DNA of 12,340 nucleotides, taken from an uncultured Eubacterium sp. Lineage in GTDB: Bacteria > Bacillota > Clostridia > Lachnospirales > Lachnospiraceae. Numbering within the stretch: the first letter of the stretch is position 1; each line of letters begins with the position of its first letter. The stretch is from positions 1-12,340 of the forward strand of contig URAI01000075.1 of NCBI GenBank assembly GCA_900545725.1. Direction: 5' to 3'. The notes under the pieces are model-generated. The model did no database searches, was not told the DNA's origin, and saw only the letters and a program-made list of their open reading frames with translations. Shown piece after piece: positions 1 to 6,107 of this stretch. Made by a program: the position numbers and the translations under genes.

Positions 1-34
1 GTTATGGATATCATAGGTATCTGATATCCATAAC
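1..34. repeat. Perfect 13-bp inverted repeat (hairpin)
   Basis: Positions 1-13 (GTTATGGATATCA) are the exact reverse complement of 22-34, with an 8-nt loop between them. On the plus strand a T-run (46-50) follows only after about a dozen bases, so it is a poor plus-strand terminator. On the minus strand the bases after the hairpin lie outside the window, so it could be the terminator of the transporter transcript, an operator, or a leader hairpin for the next gene to the left. The structure is certain and the role is open. Confidence 0.6.
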
Positions 35-50
35 CGCCTGCTGTATTTTT

Positions 51-79
51 ATATTAATATATTCTGATGTTGTAAGCAA
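51..79 (-). promoter_or_regulatory. Possible sigma-A type promoter pointing left
   Basis: Read on the minus strand, TTGCTT (74-79) and TAATAT (51-56) are separated by exactly 17 nt. Transcription would start near position 44 and run through the 1-34 hairpin into whatever gene lies left of the window. Sequences this A+T-rich give many chance matches, so this is only a candidate. Confidence 0.3.
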
Positions 80-157
80 TAACCCCAACTATACTATCTA
101 TGGATTGTTCCGTAATACGCACTCCCACGATATGTATTCTTTATCATAAGAATCCTC

Positions 158-217
158 TCGTAAATCCTGCTGTGAGCCATCGAACAGCTGTTCCGGCTAT
201 TCATCTCTGACTGAGAT
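158..217. repeat. Degenerate copy (D) of the stop-proximal repeat family
   Basis: This copy sits directly after the transporter stop codon (223-225 on the minus strand). It shares AATCCTGCTGTNAGCCA with copy B at 4194-4276, and TCATCTCTGACTGAG (201-215) matches 14 of 15 bases at the right end of copy A (1730-1744). It contains a perfect 12-nt palindrome, GAACAGCTGTTC (182-193), inside an AGCC/GGCT stem (175-198), and a second small hairpin ATCTC/GAGAT (203-217). It lacks most of the core seen in A and C, so it appears internally deleted or diverged. No T-run follows, so it is not an obvious terminator. Confidence 0.5.
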
Positions 218-222
218 ATGTT

Positions 223-1545
223 TTAACCGATTCCTCCAAGTACTATTCCCAATATGAGTACTATAAAGCATACAGGTACGAATACATATTTACACAATGG
301 ATAAAATATCCTTGTAAAATTCTTATTTCTTCCTTTGTTCACCTGTTCTTCAACATATTCTCTTTTGCATAACCAGAAGAACATTATTCCTGCAAGTCCT
401 GCACCTAATGGACATATGTAGATTGAAAGAATATCCATCCAGTCAGATACTATTCCCTGAATAAGTACGGATACTACAATTCCTATAACCCCTATTATCG
501 CACAGGCTGGAACTCTTGAAAGTCTTAACTTCTCCTGAACTGTTGCAATAGGCGCCTCATACAGGTTAATAAGCGATGACATCCCTGCAAACAATACGGC
601 TGCAAAGAATATTATACATATAACAGTACCACCCGGCATTGACTTTATAAGTTCCGGTATATAGATAAATAACAGTCCTGGACCACCCTGATTAAGCCTT
701 GCACCTGTCGTTGCCATAGCCGGAATTATGACAAGTGCAGCAAGCATGGCTGCTATTGTATCAAATAAAGCAACATTTCCTGCTGAAGCCGGAATATCCT
801 CTTCATCTGGCAGATATGAACCGTACATAAGAGTTCCATTTCCAGCAACCGATAATGAAAAAAATGCCTGGCCCAGTGCAAATATCCATGTCTTAGGATC
901 AGCCAGTGCCTGTCTGTCTATTCTGAATATATAATGATACCCTTCAGCACAGCCCGGCTGGAAGCCCACATATATTGCAAGTATAATAAATAATACAAAA
1001 AAAACAGGCATCATTATCTTATTAGCTTTTTCAATTCCTCCACCTACTCCAAGCATAAGTATTATCATGCATATAATAAGTGCAGCAATCTGCCATATAT
1101 TATTGCCAAATGCCGATGCCATTGTACCAAAGCTTCCTGCAAATTCTGCTGTATCAGCGGGTGCTAAAGTTGAACCTGTAAATGCACCTATGGCATATTT
1201 TAATATCCACCCCATAACTACCGTATAACCAATAGCCATCGCAAGTGAGCCAATAACCGGTATCCCACCTAACAGTTCACCTATATGTCTTTTCCCTTTC
1301 TTCTCACAGACCTCTCCAAAGGCATCAATAGGTCCTGACCTTGTAGCACGTCCAAAACTCATCTCTCCAATTACTCCGGTTGAAGCTATAAGCACTACAA
1401 ATATAATATATGGTATTAAAAATGAACCACCACCATATAATGATACTCTTGTCGGAAACATCCATATATTTCCCATACCTACAGCCGAACCAATACAGGC
1501 AAGAATAAACCCCCACCTGCTCTTAAACGATTCTCTTTTTTTCAT
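223..1545 (-). CDS. Sodium-dependent amino-acid symporter, NSS (SNF) family
   Basis: A 440-residue integral membrane protein that should couple Na+ entry to uptake of an amino acid or related amine. Family marks: the TM1 signature GSAVGMGNIWMFP (residues 19-31) with the unwound GMGN stretch that binds Na+ and substrate, GGGSFLIPYIIF, the GEMSFGR motif at the end of TM2, and the FFAAVLFAGMSSL(x)NLYE motif of TM8. The length fits the 11-helix bacterial subgroup (MhsT/Tyt1-like) rather than 12-helix LeuT. The Arg that follows GNxW in most members (LeuT Arg30) is Met29 here, while the TM10 Asp region (SDWMDIL) is kept. The start is the ATG after AGAAGG, although the spacing of about 3 nt is short. 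The substrate cannot be read from sequence. The gene follows the ohyA terminator and so is probably transcribed alone from within 1546-1793. Confidence 0.93.
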   Translation of the reverse strand: MKKRESFKSRWGFILACIGSAVGMGNIWMFPTRVSLYGGGSFLIPYIIFVVLIASTGVIGEMSFGRATRSGPIDAFGEVCEKKGKRHIGELLGGIPVIGSLAMAIGYTVVMGWILKYAIGAFTGSTLAPADTAEFAGSFGTMASAFGNNIWQIAALIICMIILMLGVGGGIEKANKIMMPVFFVLFIILAIYVGFQPGCAEGYHYIFRIDRQALADPKTWIFALGQAFFSLSVAGNGTLMYGSYLPDEEDIPASAGNVALFDTIAAMLAALVIIPAMATTGARLNQGGPGLLFIYIPELIKSMPGGTVICIIFFAAVLFAGMSSLINLYEAPIATVQEKLRLSRVPACAIIGVIGIVVSVLIQGIVSDWMDILSIYICPLGAGLAGIMFFWLCKREYVEEQVNKGRNKNFTRIFYPLCKYVFVPVCFIVLILGIVLGGIG

Positions 1546-1583
1546 GTTCCTTCTCTTTTCCTCATTTCTTTGTGTTCATAATA

Positions 1584-1744
1584 CGCCCGCCAGGCTTACT
1601 GTAAGCCACCGGTCAGCTATGCTGACTTTTTTATATCAACGGCTTTTCAGTCCTCACACAGCGTAATCCAGACCAGAGCCTGAACCCCTGCTGAGACAAT
1701 AATGTTTCCCATACATGTACAGTAATGTATCATCTCAGACTGAG
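1584..1744. repeat. Copy A of the stop-proximal repeat family
   Basis: The core 1584-1668 aligns without gaps to 4894-4978 (copy C). By hand count 61 of 85 positions match, from CGCCCGC at the left to GCGTAATC at the right. Inside is the hairpin GTCAGC-TAT-GCTGAC (1612-1626) followed on the plus strand by a T-run, nested in an AAGCC/GGCTT outer stem (1603-1607, 1641-1645). The right part, to 1744, adds a hairpin and ends TCATCTCAGACTGAG, which copy D shares. It lies in the leader of the transporter gene. Confidence 0.7.
1691..1738 (-). other. Composite hairpin in the transporter leader
   Basis: CTGAGA (1691-1696) pairs with TCTCAG (1733-1738), and inside it ATACAT (1711-1716) pairs with ATGTAT (1725-1730). 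There is a 14-nt bulge on one side and 2 nt on the other. It lies at the 5' end of the expected transporter mRNA and might be a cis-regulatory RNA. It matches no riboswitch consensus that I can complete. Confidence 0.4.
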
Positions 1745-1793
1745 CTATAAACTATCATATCATATTTTTAATAAAAATGAATAATTTCTTTAA

Positions 1794-1838
1794 AAAATAG
1801 CATCCATTCACTTTGCATTAAAGTGTGGATGCTATTTT
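1794..1838 (-). terminator. Strong intrinsic terminator of ohyA
   Basis: On the minus strand, about 30 nt after the ohyA stop, a 13-bp stem (1826-1838 with 1794-1806) continues after a 2-nt bulge into a second 6-bp stem CACTTT/AAAGTG (1820-1825 with 1809-1814) around a 5-nt loop. A run of U follows (A-run 1792-1797 on the plus strand). The stem ends in A/T pairs on both sides, so it could work in either direction. Confidence 0.9.
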
Positions 1839-1867
1839 ACGCTTTACATATCTACATATCTATACAA

Positions 1868-3838
1868 TTAATATTCCATATAATCCTTAATTACATTATG
1901 GTCTTTAAGAAGCTTTTCTATTACCGTTCCCTTTATTGTCTTAAGAAGAGGCTTCTTAATATTTTCAAGTATGCCCGGAAGTTCTATTTCAAGTGGTGAC
2001 TTACCATCCATCAGCTTAACTGATGAGTCAAGTAAATCCCTGATATCATATACACTTCCCCATACTTCAGGAACACCTCTGTCTACACCTAACAGTCCAT
2101 ATACAGCTTCCATTGCTGTTCTTACTGAATACTCTGTTGTAAATATTGTATCTCTTGGTGTCTCGGCAAACTGTCCTAAGAATGCGAAGTTGACACATCC
2201 GTCAGGAATTACGTCCGGTCTGTCTCCCTTTGCTCTTGGCATAAAGAATGCTGTAATATAAGGCATCATTGTCGGTGTTGTATTGCAATGATTCTTAGCA
2301 AGTTCATCTATATCCTCTACCGGTACGCCAAGATGATATAACCATTCAGCTGTAATCTCTTCACCTGTACATTCCTTCATCGGCTTCTTGATATAATCAC
2401 CGTCTACATCTGTAAACAGGCTGTATACCCATACGCATACCTCATCTTTTTTCTGTTCCTTGAACTGCCCCTGTCTGTTAATTGTCCAGCTAAGAAGCCA
2501 GCTTGAATCTCTACAGCTTACGATACCACCTGTAACAACCTTACCTGTTCTAGGATCTCTTTTACATATCTTCTTAATATGGGAAATAATTGTTTCATCA
2601 CTTGTTGTAACTGTAGCTGATTCCCAGTTAGTTCTTGATATATCTGAACAGAACTTTTCAGGATGTCCAAATGCTTCATCCTGCTTTGCAATATTTTTCC
2701 AAAGATTCCAGCAGCCGCTTGTTCTTACCTCAGCATCACCTACTGGTGCATGTGTGTGGTCACCATATATTGTACCCTCTGTACAACTTCCATTTGTAAC
2801 AAATACAAGATCATTTTCTGTAAGGCTTATTTCCTTTTCCTTACCATCTACTGTACACTTAATTGTTCTTGCAATCTTCTTTCCGTCCTTAAATTCAAAT
2901 ATGACATTAGTTACCTGTGTATTGAACTGGAACTTAACACCTGCCGCCTCAAGATACTTCTGCATAGGAAGAATAAGTGATTCATACTGGTTGTACTTAG
3001 TAAACTTAAGTGCTGAGAAATCAGGAAGCCCTCCAATATGATGTATGAATCTCTGGAAGTATAACTTCATCTCAAGTGCGCTGTGCCAGTTTTCAAATGC
3101 AAACATTGTTCTCCAGTATAACCAGAAATCAGAATCGAATACTTCCTCATCAAATACATCTTCTATTGTCTTATCATAGAGGTCTTCATCCTTAGTAAAG
3201 AACAGCTTCATTATCTCCATACAGCCCTTCTGGCTTAAATTAAACTTACCGTCTGTATGTGCATCTTCTCCTCTGAACTCAGTTGCCCTGCAAAGTGAAT
3301 AGTTAGGGTCATGCTTATTCAACCAGTAATATTCATCAAGTACTGATGCGCCCTCAGTTTCAAGTGATGGAATACTTCTAAACAGATCCCAGAGACACTC
3401 AAAATGGTTCTCCATCTCACGTCCGCCACGCATTACATAACCTCTTGTAGGATCATTGATACCATCACATGCTCCACCTGCTATGTCCATAGCCTCTAAG
3501 ATGTGAATATTGTCCCCCTTCATCTGACCATCTCTTACAAGGAAACATGCTGCTGCAAGTGAAGCAAGTCCGCTTCCTACAAGGTATGCACTCTTCTCAT
3601 CGACACCCTCCGGCTTTTCCGGTCTTGCAAATGCTTCATAATTACCATTTGAATAATATATGCCCTTACTGTTTTTTTCGTTCTTTCCTCTTTCGGTATT
3701 TCTGTATTCACTATGTTCTTTAGCAAGAATCTGTCTTGTCTTCTTTTTCTTTTCTTTAGTCTTAACTGATGCTGCGGCAACTCCGGCTCCGATTGCAAGT
3801 ATAGATGCAGCTCCTACTTTTAATGATTTTTTGCTCAT
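1868..3838 (-). CDS. ohyA: Oleate hydratase (myosin-cross-reactive antigen family)
   Basis: A 656-residue FAD-dependent hydratase that adds water to the cis-9 double bond of oleic or linoleic acid, giving 10-hydroxy fatty acids. The FAD fold begins with YLVGSGLASLAAA (residues 85-97). RGGREMENHFEC holds Glu141, and MKLYFQRFIHHIGG holds Tyr260. Their spacing of 119 equals that of the catalytic Glu122/Tyr241 of the Elizabethkingia enzyme, so both catalytic residues are present. The length is near that enzyme (about 646) and longer than the staphylococcal one (591). Unusually, residues 8-25 form a hydrophobic Ala/Gly-rich stretch followed by KTKEKKKKTR, which looks like an N-terminal membrane anchor. 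The ATG has a strong AAGGTGG site 7 nt upstream. It has its own terminator, and the TetR gene lies upstream on the same strand. Likely role: detoxifying or transforming dietary unsaturated fatty acids at the membrane. Confidence 0.95.
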   Translation of the reverse strand: MSKKSLKVGAASILAIGAGVAAASVKTKEKKKKTRQILAKEHSEYRNTERGKNEKNSKGIYYSNGNYEAFARPEKPEGVDEKSAYLVGSGLASLAAACFLVRDGQMKGDNIHILEAMDIAGGACDGINDPTRGYVMRGGREMENHFECLWDLFRSIPSLETEGASVLDEYYWLNKHDPNYSLCRATEFRGEDAHTDGKFNLSQKGCMEIMKLFFTKDEDLYDKTIEDVFDEEVFDSDFWLYWRTMFAFENWHSALEMKLYFQRFIHHIGGLPDFSALKFTKYNQYESLILPMQKYLEAAGVKFQFNTQVTNVIFEFKDGKKIARTIKCTVDGKEKEISLTENDLVFVTNGSCTEGTIYGDHTHAPVGDAEVRTSGCWNLWKNIAKQDEAFGHPEKFCSDISRTNWESATVTTSDETIISHIKKICKRDPRTGKVVTGGIVSCRDSSWLLSWTINRQGQFKEQKKDEVCVWVYSLFTDVDGDYIKKPMKECTGEEITAEWLYHLGVPVEDIDELAKNHCNTTPTMMPYITAFFMPRAKGDRPDVIPDGCVNFAFLGQFAETPRDTIFTTEYSVRTAMEAVYGLLGVDRGVPEVWGSVYDIRDLLDSSVKLMDGKSPLEIELPGILENIKKPLLKTIKGTVIEKLLKDHNVIKDYMEY

Positions 3839-4128
3839 AAATATTCCACCTTTCCAAGTATTTCTGCCGTGTTACTTTCAATTGTGCAGTTGTTGTTATT
3901 TTGTGATTTTGTGGTTTATAATTAAAACATAAGACTATCTTTATTATATTATTGATACAACAACCTGCATTACACTCACTCTGTAAGATGAATATCAGAT
4001 TAATCTACGGCATTTAACTTTATTATTATGTACTGATTTGATATTTTTATCTGTTATAGTCTGATACACTCTATAGTCTTTTGAATGTAATAATATTATA
4101 CACCATATTTATTACAAATAAAACAGTC
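3839..4128. promoter_or_regulatory. ohyA upstream region with repeated AGACTATA motifs
   Basis: No gene is visible in this stretch of nearly 300 bp between ohyA and the tetR terminator. On the minus strand TTGACT (4125-4130) lies 17 nt from TATGGT, a plausible promoter that would give an ohyA leader of over 200 nt. TATAAT boxes also occur nearer the gene, around 3943-3950, but without a good -35. TATAGTCT occurs twice as a direct repeat with a period of 17 (4055-4062, 4072-4079), and AGACTAT recurs inverted near 3932. These could be operator half-sites for the neighbouring TetR protein, which is inference only. Confidence 0.35.
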
Positions 4129-4164
4129 AAAAAAGGGCTGGTGCTTAAAATTCCAACACCAACC
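4129..4164 (-). terminator. Intrinsic terminator after tetR
   Basis: Read on the minus strand, GGTTGGTG (4157-4164) pairs with CACCAGCC (4136-4143), with one G-U pair, and is followed by C and six U (4129-4134). It lies about 100 nt beyond the tetR stop and separates tetR from ohyA. Confidence 0.8.
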
Positions 4165-4193
4165 TTAATCTGTCTGATTTTATAAATTCAGGA

Positions 4194-4276
4194 GCAGCCC
4201 GCCAATCCTGCTGTAAGCCACCAGCCATTCCAGCTGACTTTTTCTTTTCATATCAGTGGCTCTGCAATCAGCGCAC
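4194..4276. repeat. Copy B of the stop-proximal repeat family, overlapping the tetR stop
   Basis: It begins GCAGCCCGCC and carries CTGCTGTAAGCCACC, GCTGACTTTTT and CATATCAGTGGCT in the same order and orientation as copies A and C, with small gaps. AGCCAC and GTGGCT form a perfect 6-bp outer stem. The right end (GCAATCAGCGCAC) covers the tetR stop codon and its last two codons, so the repeat supplies the C-terminus of the protein. Confidence 0.6.
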
Positions 4277-4843
4277 ATTGTATATCATATTATTTTTTTC
4301 ACATATACTTATCATATTCTCAATAGTTGCATCATATGAATCAGAAAGTCTCTTTATAAGGTCTACATTATATGGCGGCATACCCTCTTCAATCCATTTG
4401 GATGTAACTCCGACTATTGCATAACTGTAAAAGCTTGTAATATATCTGATATCACCATCTGTCACATTACAGTCTCTGACACTATTTTCAACAAAATGTC
4501 TTACAAGGATATTAGATACCTTCTCAAGATATCTTACTACAATCTGCTTATTCTTAGAATTATAGATATGAATAACAGCCTTTCTATATTCAATAATAAT
4601 AGCAGCAGCTTTCTTATAAGTCTCATAAAATGTAAGATTATCCTCAAGCTCTAACAGCGTCTTAGTCTCTTCGGCAAATACACTGTCTAAAACATCATAT
4701 ATATCACTGAAATAATAATAAAATGTATTCCTGTTAATTTCACAGGTTTCACATATATCTTTAACGGTAATTTTCTCAACACTCTGTGTCTTTAACATAT
4801 CCATCAGACACTTCATAATAGCCTGTTTAGTAAACTTTGCCAT
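4268..4843 (-). CDS. TetR/AcrR-family transcriptional regulator
   Basis: A 191-residue regulator, the usual size for the family. The N-terminal DNA-binding domain (residues 5-52) has the TetR helix-turn-helix, TVKDICETCEINRNTFYYYF, followed by SDIYDVLDSVF. The ligand domain, with FYSYAIVGVTSKWIEEGMPP near residues 145-165, resembles the DhaS-like TetR C-terminal domain. The effector is not readable from sequence. The ATG has AGGG 6 nt upstream. It lies between degV (157 bp upstream) and ohyA on the same strand, so control of ohyA, degV or itself by a fatty-acid ligand is a reasonable guess. The 3' end merges into repeat copy B, whose bases encode the last residues. Confidence 0.9.
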   Translation of the reverse strand: MAKFTKQAIMKCLMDMLKTQSVEKITVKDICETCEINRNTFYYYFSDIYDVLDSVFAEETKTLLELEDNLTFYETYKKAAAIIIEYRKAVIHIYNSKNKQIVVRYLEKVSNILVRHFVENSVRDCNVTDGDIRYITSFYSYAIVGVTSKWIEEGMPPYNVDLIKRLSDSYDATIENMISICEKNNMIYNVR

Positions 4844-4893
4844 GTCAATCCCTATTCCTCAATGTATTAATGACTTAATTTCCATTCAACATC

Positions 4894-4998
4894 CGCCCGC
4901 AAATTCTGTTTCGGACCGCCGGTCCGCTCTGCTGACTTTTGCATATCAGCGGCTTAGCAATCCTTGCAAAGCGTAATCTTTGCCGGAGAATGAGATAT
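4894..4998. repeat. Copy C of the stop-proximal repeat family
   Basis: Positions 4894-4978 match copy A at about 61 of 85 positions without gaps. The inner hairpin is GTCCGC-TCT-GCTGAC with one mismatch, followed by TTTT on the plus strand. The outer stem uses CCGC/GCGG where copy B has CCAC/GTGG, a compensatory G-C for A-T change. The right end (GAATGAGATAT) stops 1-2 nt before the degV stop codon at 5000-5002, and D has the same arrangement. It fills most of the degV-tetR gap. Confidence 0.7.
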
Positions 4999-4999
4999 A

Positions 5000-5893
5000 T
5001 CAGGCATCATATTTTTCAAGAAGACCAACCCCCAGTGGGTATGGACCTGTATGCACTCCAACAGTTGCGCCTATCTGGTATATATCAATTGAACTTATAT
5101 CAGAATATTCCTTAACAGACTCTAATACCTTATCTCTGAAAGACACAGCCTCTTCATAGTCATAACCATAGCCTACAACTATCTCATACTTATTAACATC
5201 AAGATTATTGTTCACAAAATGCTCCTTAATCTGGATAAGAAGCTTATCTATCGACTTCTTACGGCTTCTTGCCACACCACTTGAGAATATCTCGCCGTCT
5301 TTCATAAGAATCATAGGCTTAATCCCAAGCATATTTACAGCACCACCAAGCACTTTGCCTACTCTTCCACCATGAATAAGATAATCCATATTGCCGATTG
5401 TAAATATAATTCTTCCTGTTGACTTAATTCTATCAAGTGTCTTAACACACTCTTCAAAGGATACGCCGTCAGCTTTCATTCTTGCAGCTTCCCTTACAAA
5501 TAACCCCTCTTCAACTGTATTGAGTGTAGAATCAATAACTTCAATCTTAGCATCGGGATAGTCTTCTAAAATCATATTTTTTGCATTGACTGCAGAATTA
5601 TATGAACCTGAAAATTTAGTTGTAATACATATGCATACTATTGCCTCGCCTGCCTTGATAACAGGTTCAAATACATCTAGATAATCCTGTACTGATGGCA
5701 TTGAGGTCTTTGGAAATACTGATGGATTATTAACCATCTCATCATAGAATTCCCTTATACCAACCTCCTCGCCTTCTTTTTTATATATATTCTCATCAAA
5801 TGATACATAAAAAGGGACTATCTTAATGCCAAGTCCGTCCGCACATTCTCCATAAAGGTCACAGGCTCCATCCGCTATTATCTTATATTCCAT
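5000..5893 (-). CDS. DegV family fatty-acid-binding protein (FakB-like)
   Basis: A 297-residue soluble protein. The DegV fold is shown by IIADGACDL (residues 5-13), TSMPS (63-67), the TTKFSGSYNSA loop (91-101), the HGGRVGK stretch and the C-terminal VGVHTGPYPLGVG with His281. In this family these loops hold the carboxylate of a bound fatty acid. The characterised members (FakB) present the fatty acid to the kinase FakA for phosphorylation and use in phospholipid synthesis. No fakA is in the window, so the FakB role is inferred. I chose the internal ATG at 5891-5893 because it gives the standard MEYKIIADGACD start and has GGAG 11 nt upstream. A longer frame from 5959 has no ribosome binding site and would begin right at the predicted transcription start. 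Confidence 0.88.
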   Translation of the reverse strand: MEYKIIADGACDLYGECADGLGIKIVPFYVSFDENIYKKEGEEVGIREFYDEMVNNPSVFPKTSMPSVQDYLDVFEPVIKAGEAIVCICITTKFSGSYNSAVNAKNMILEDYPDAKIEVIDSTLNTVEEGLFVREAARMKADGVSFEECVKTLDRIKSTGRIIFTIGNMDYLIHGGRVGKVLGGAVNMLGIKPMILMKDGEIFSSGVARSRKKSIDKLLIQIKEHFVNNNLDVNKYEIVVGYGYDYEEAVSFRDKVLESVKEYSDISSIDIYQIGATVGVHTGPYPLGVGLLEKYDA

Positions 5894-5966
5894 GCTTAAA
5901 TAATCTCCATTCCTTATACTGTTTAATGATCTAGTTGTCAAAACAGCTTTTACCCACATATCATTT

Positions 5967-6055
5967 ATTATAATGTGTGATTTAACAAACCATTTAAAAC
6001 TATATCACTTTCCACGTTATGTAGTTTTAATTACCACTTTATAGAGTTTACTATA
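5967..6055 (-). promoter_or_regulatory. degV promoter with two 22-bp tandem repeats upstream
   Basis: On the minus strand a perfect TATAAT (5967-5972) lies about 75 nt before the degV ATG, but the -35 position reads AAATGG, far from consensus. Just upstream are two imperfect direct repeats of 22 bp (6012-6033 and 6034-6055), matching at 15 of 22 positions and both beginning CCAC on the plus strand. A weak -35 with tandem sites spaced two helical turns apart is what an activator-dependent promoter looks like. The activator is unknown. Confidence 0.4.
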
Positions 6056-6107
6056 TTTAAGCTTAAAAATCTATACCTATTTTAAATTTTATTTTATCAT
6101 TTACAAT

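Larger units (their letters stand above)
1546..1867. other. 322-bp intergenic region between ohyA and the transporter
   Basis: No coding gene is visible. Going leftwards from ohyA it holds the ohyA terminator (1794-1838), an A+T-rich stretch with TATGAT-like -10 boxes on the minus strand around 1751-1765 but no convincing -35, a composite hairpin (1691-1738), repeat copy A (1584-1744) and the transporter ribosome binding site (AGAAGG just before 1545). If transcription starts near 1745, the transporter mRNA has a leader of about 200 nt made almost entirely of this repeat. Confidence 0.6.

Noticed and set aside
175..217. Intrinsic terminator for the transporter gene
   Set aside because: Palindromes are present, but no U-run follows on the minus strand, so it is listed only as a repeat copy.
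1641..1738. TPP riboswitch: CTGAGA and TCTGGATTACGC occur in order on the minus strand before the transporter
   Set aside because: The spacing and the GGGG/ACCC pairing of the thi-box are absent. CTGAGA pairs with TCTCAG in a simple hairpin, and the gene is an amino-acid transporter.
2460..3041. Long plus-strand open frame (193 codons) inside ohyA
   Set aside because: It is antisense to a gene with intact catalytic motifs, and no family resemblance or ribosome binding site is seen.
4196..4276. Cobalamin riboswitch: AGCCACTG and AGTCAGC appear on the minus strand in the repeats
   Set aside because: The core GGTG-AAATCC-type box and the GGGAAGG segment are missing, the copies are too short, and they sit after stop codons rather than before B12 genes.
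5894..5959. N-terminal extension of the DegV protein from an ATG at 5957-5959
   Set aside because: There is no ribosome binding site, it falls at the predicted transcription start, and the family begins at MEYKII.
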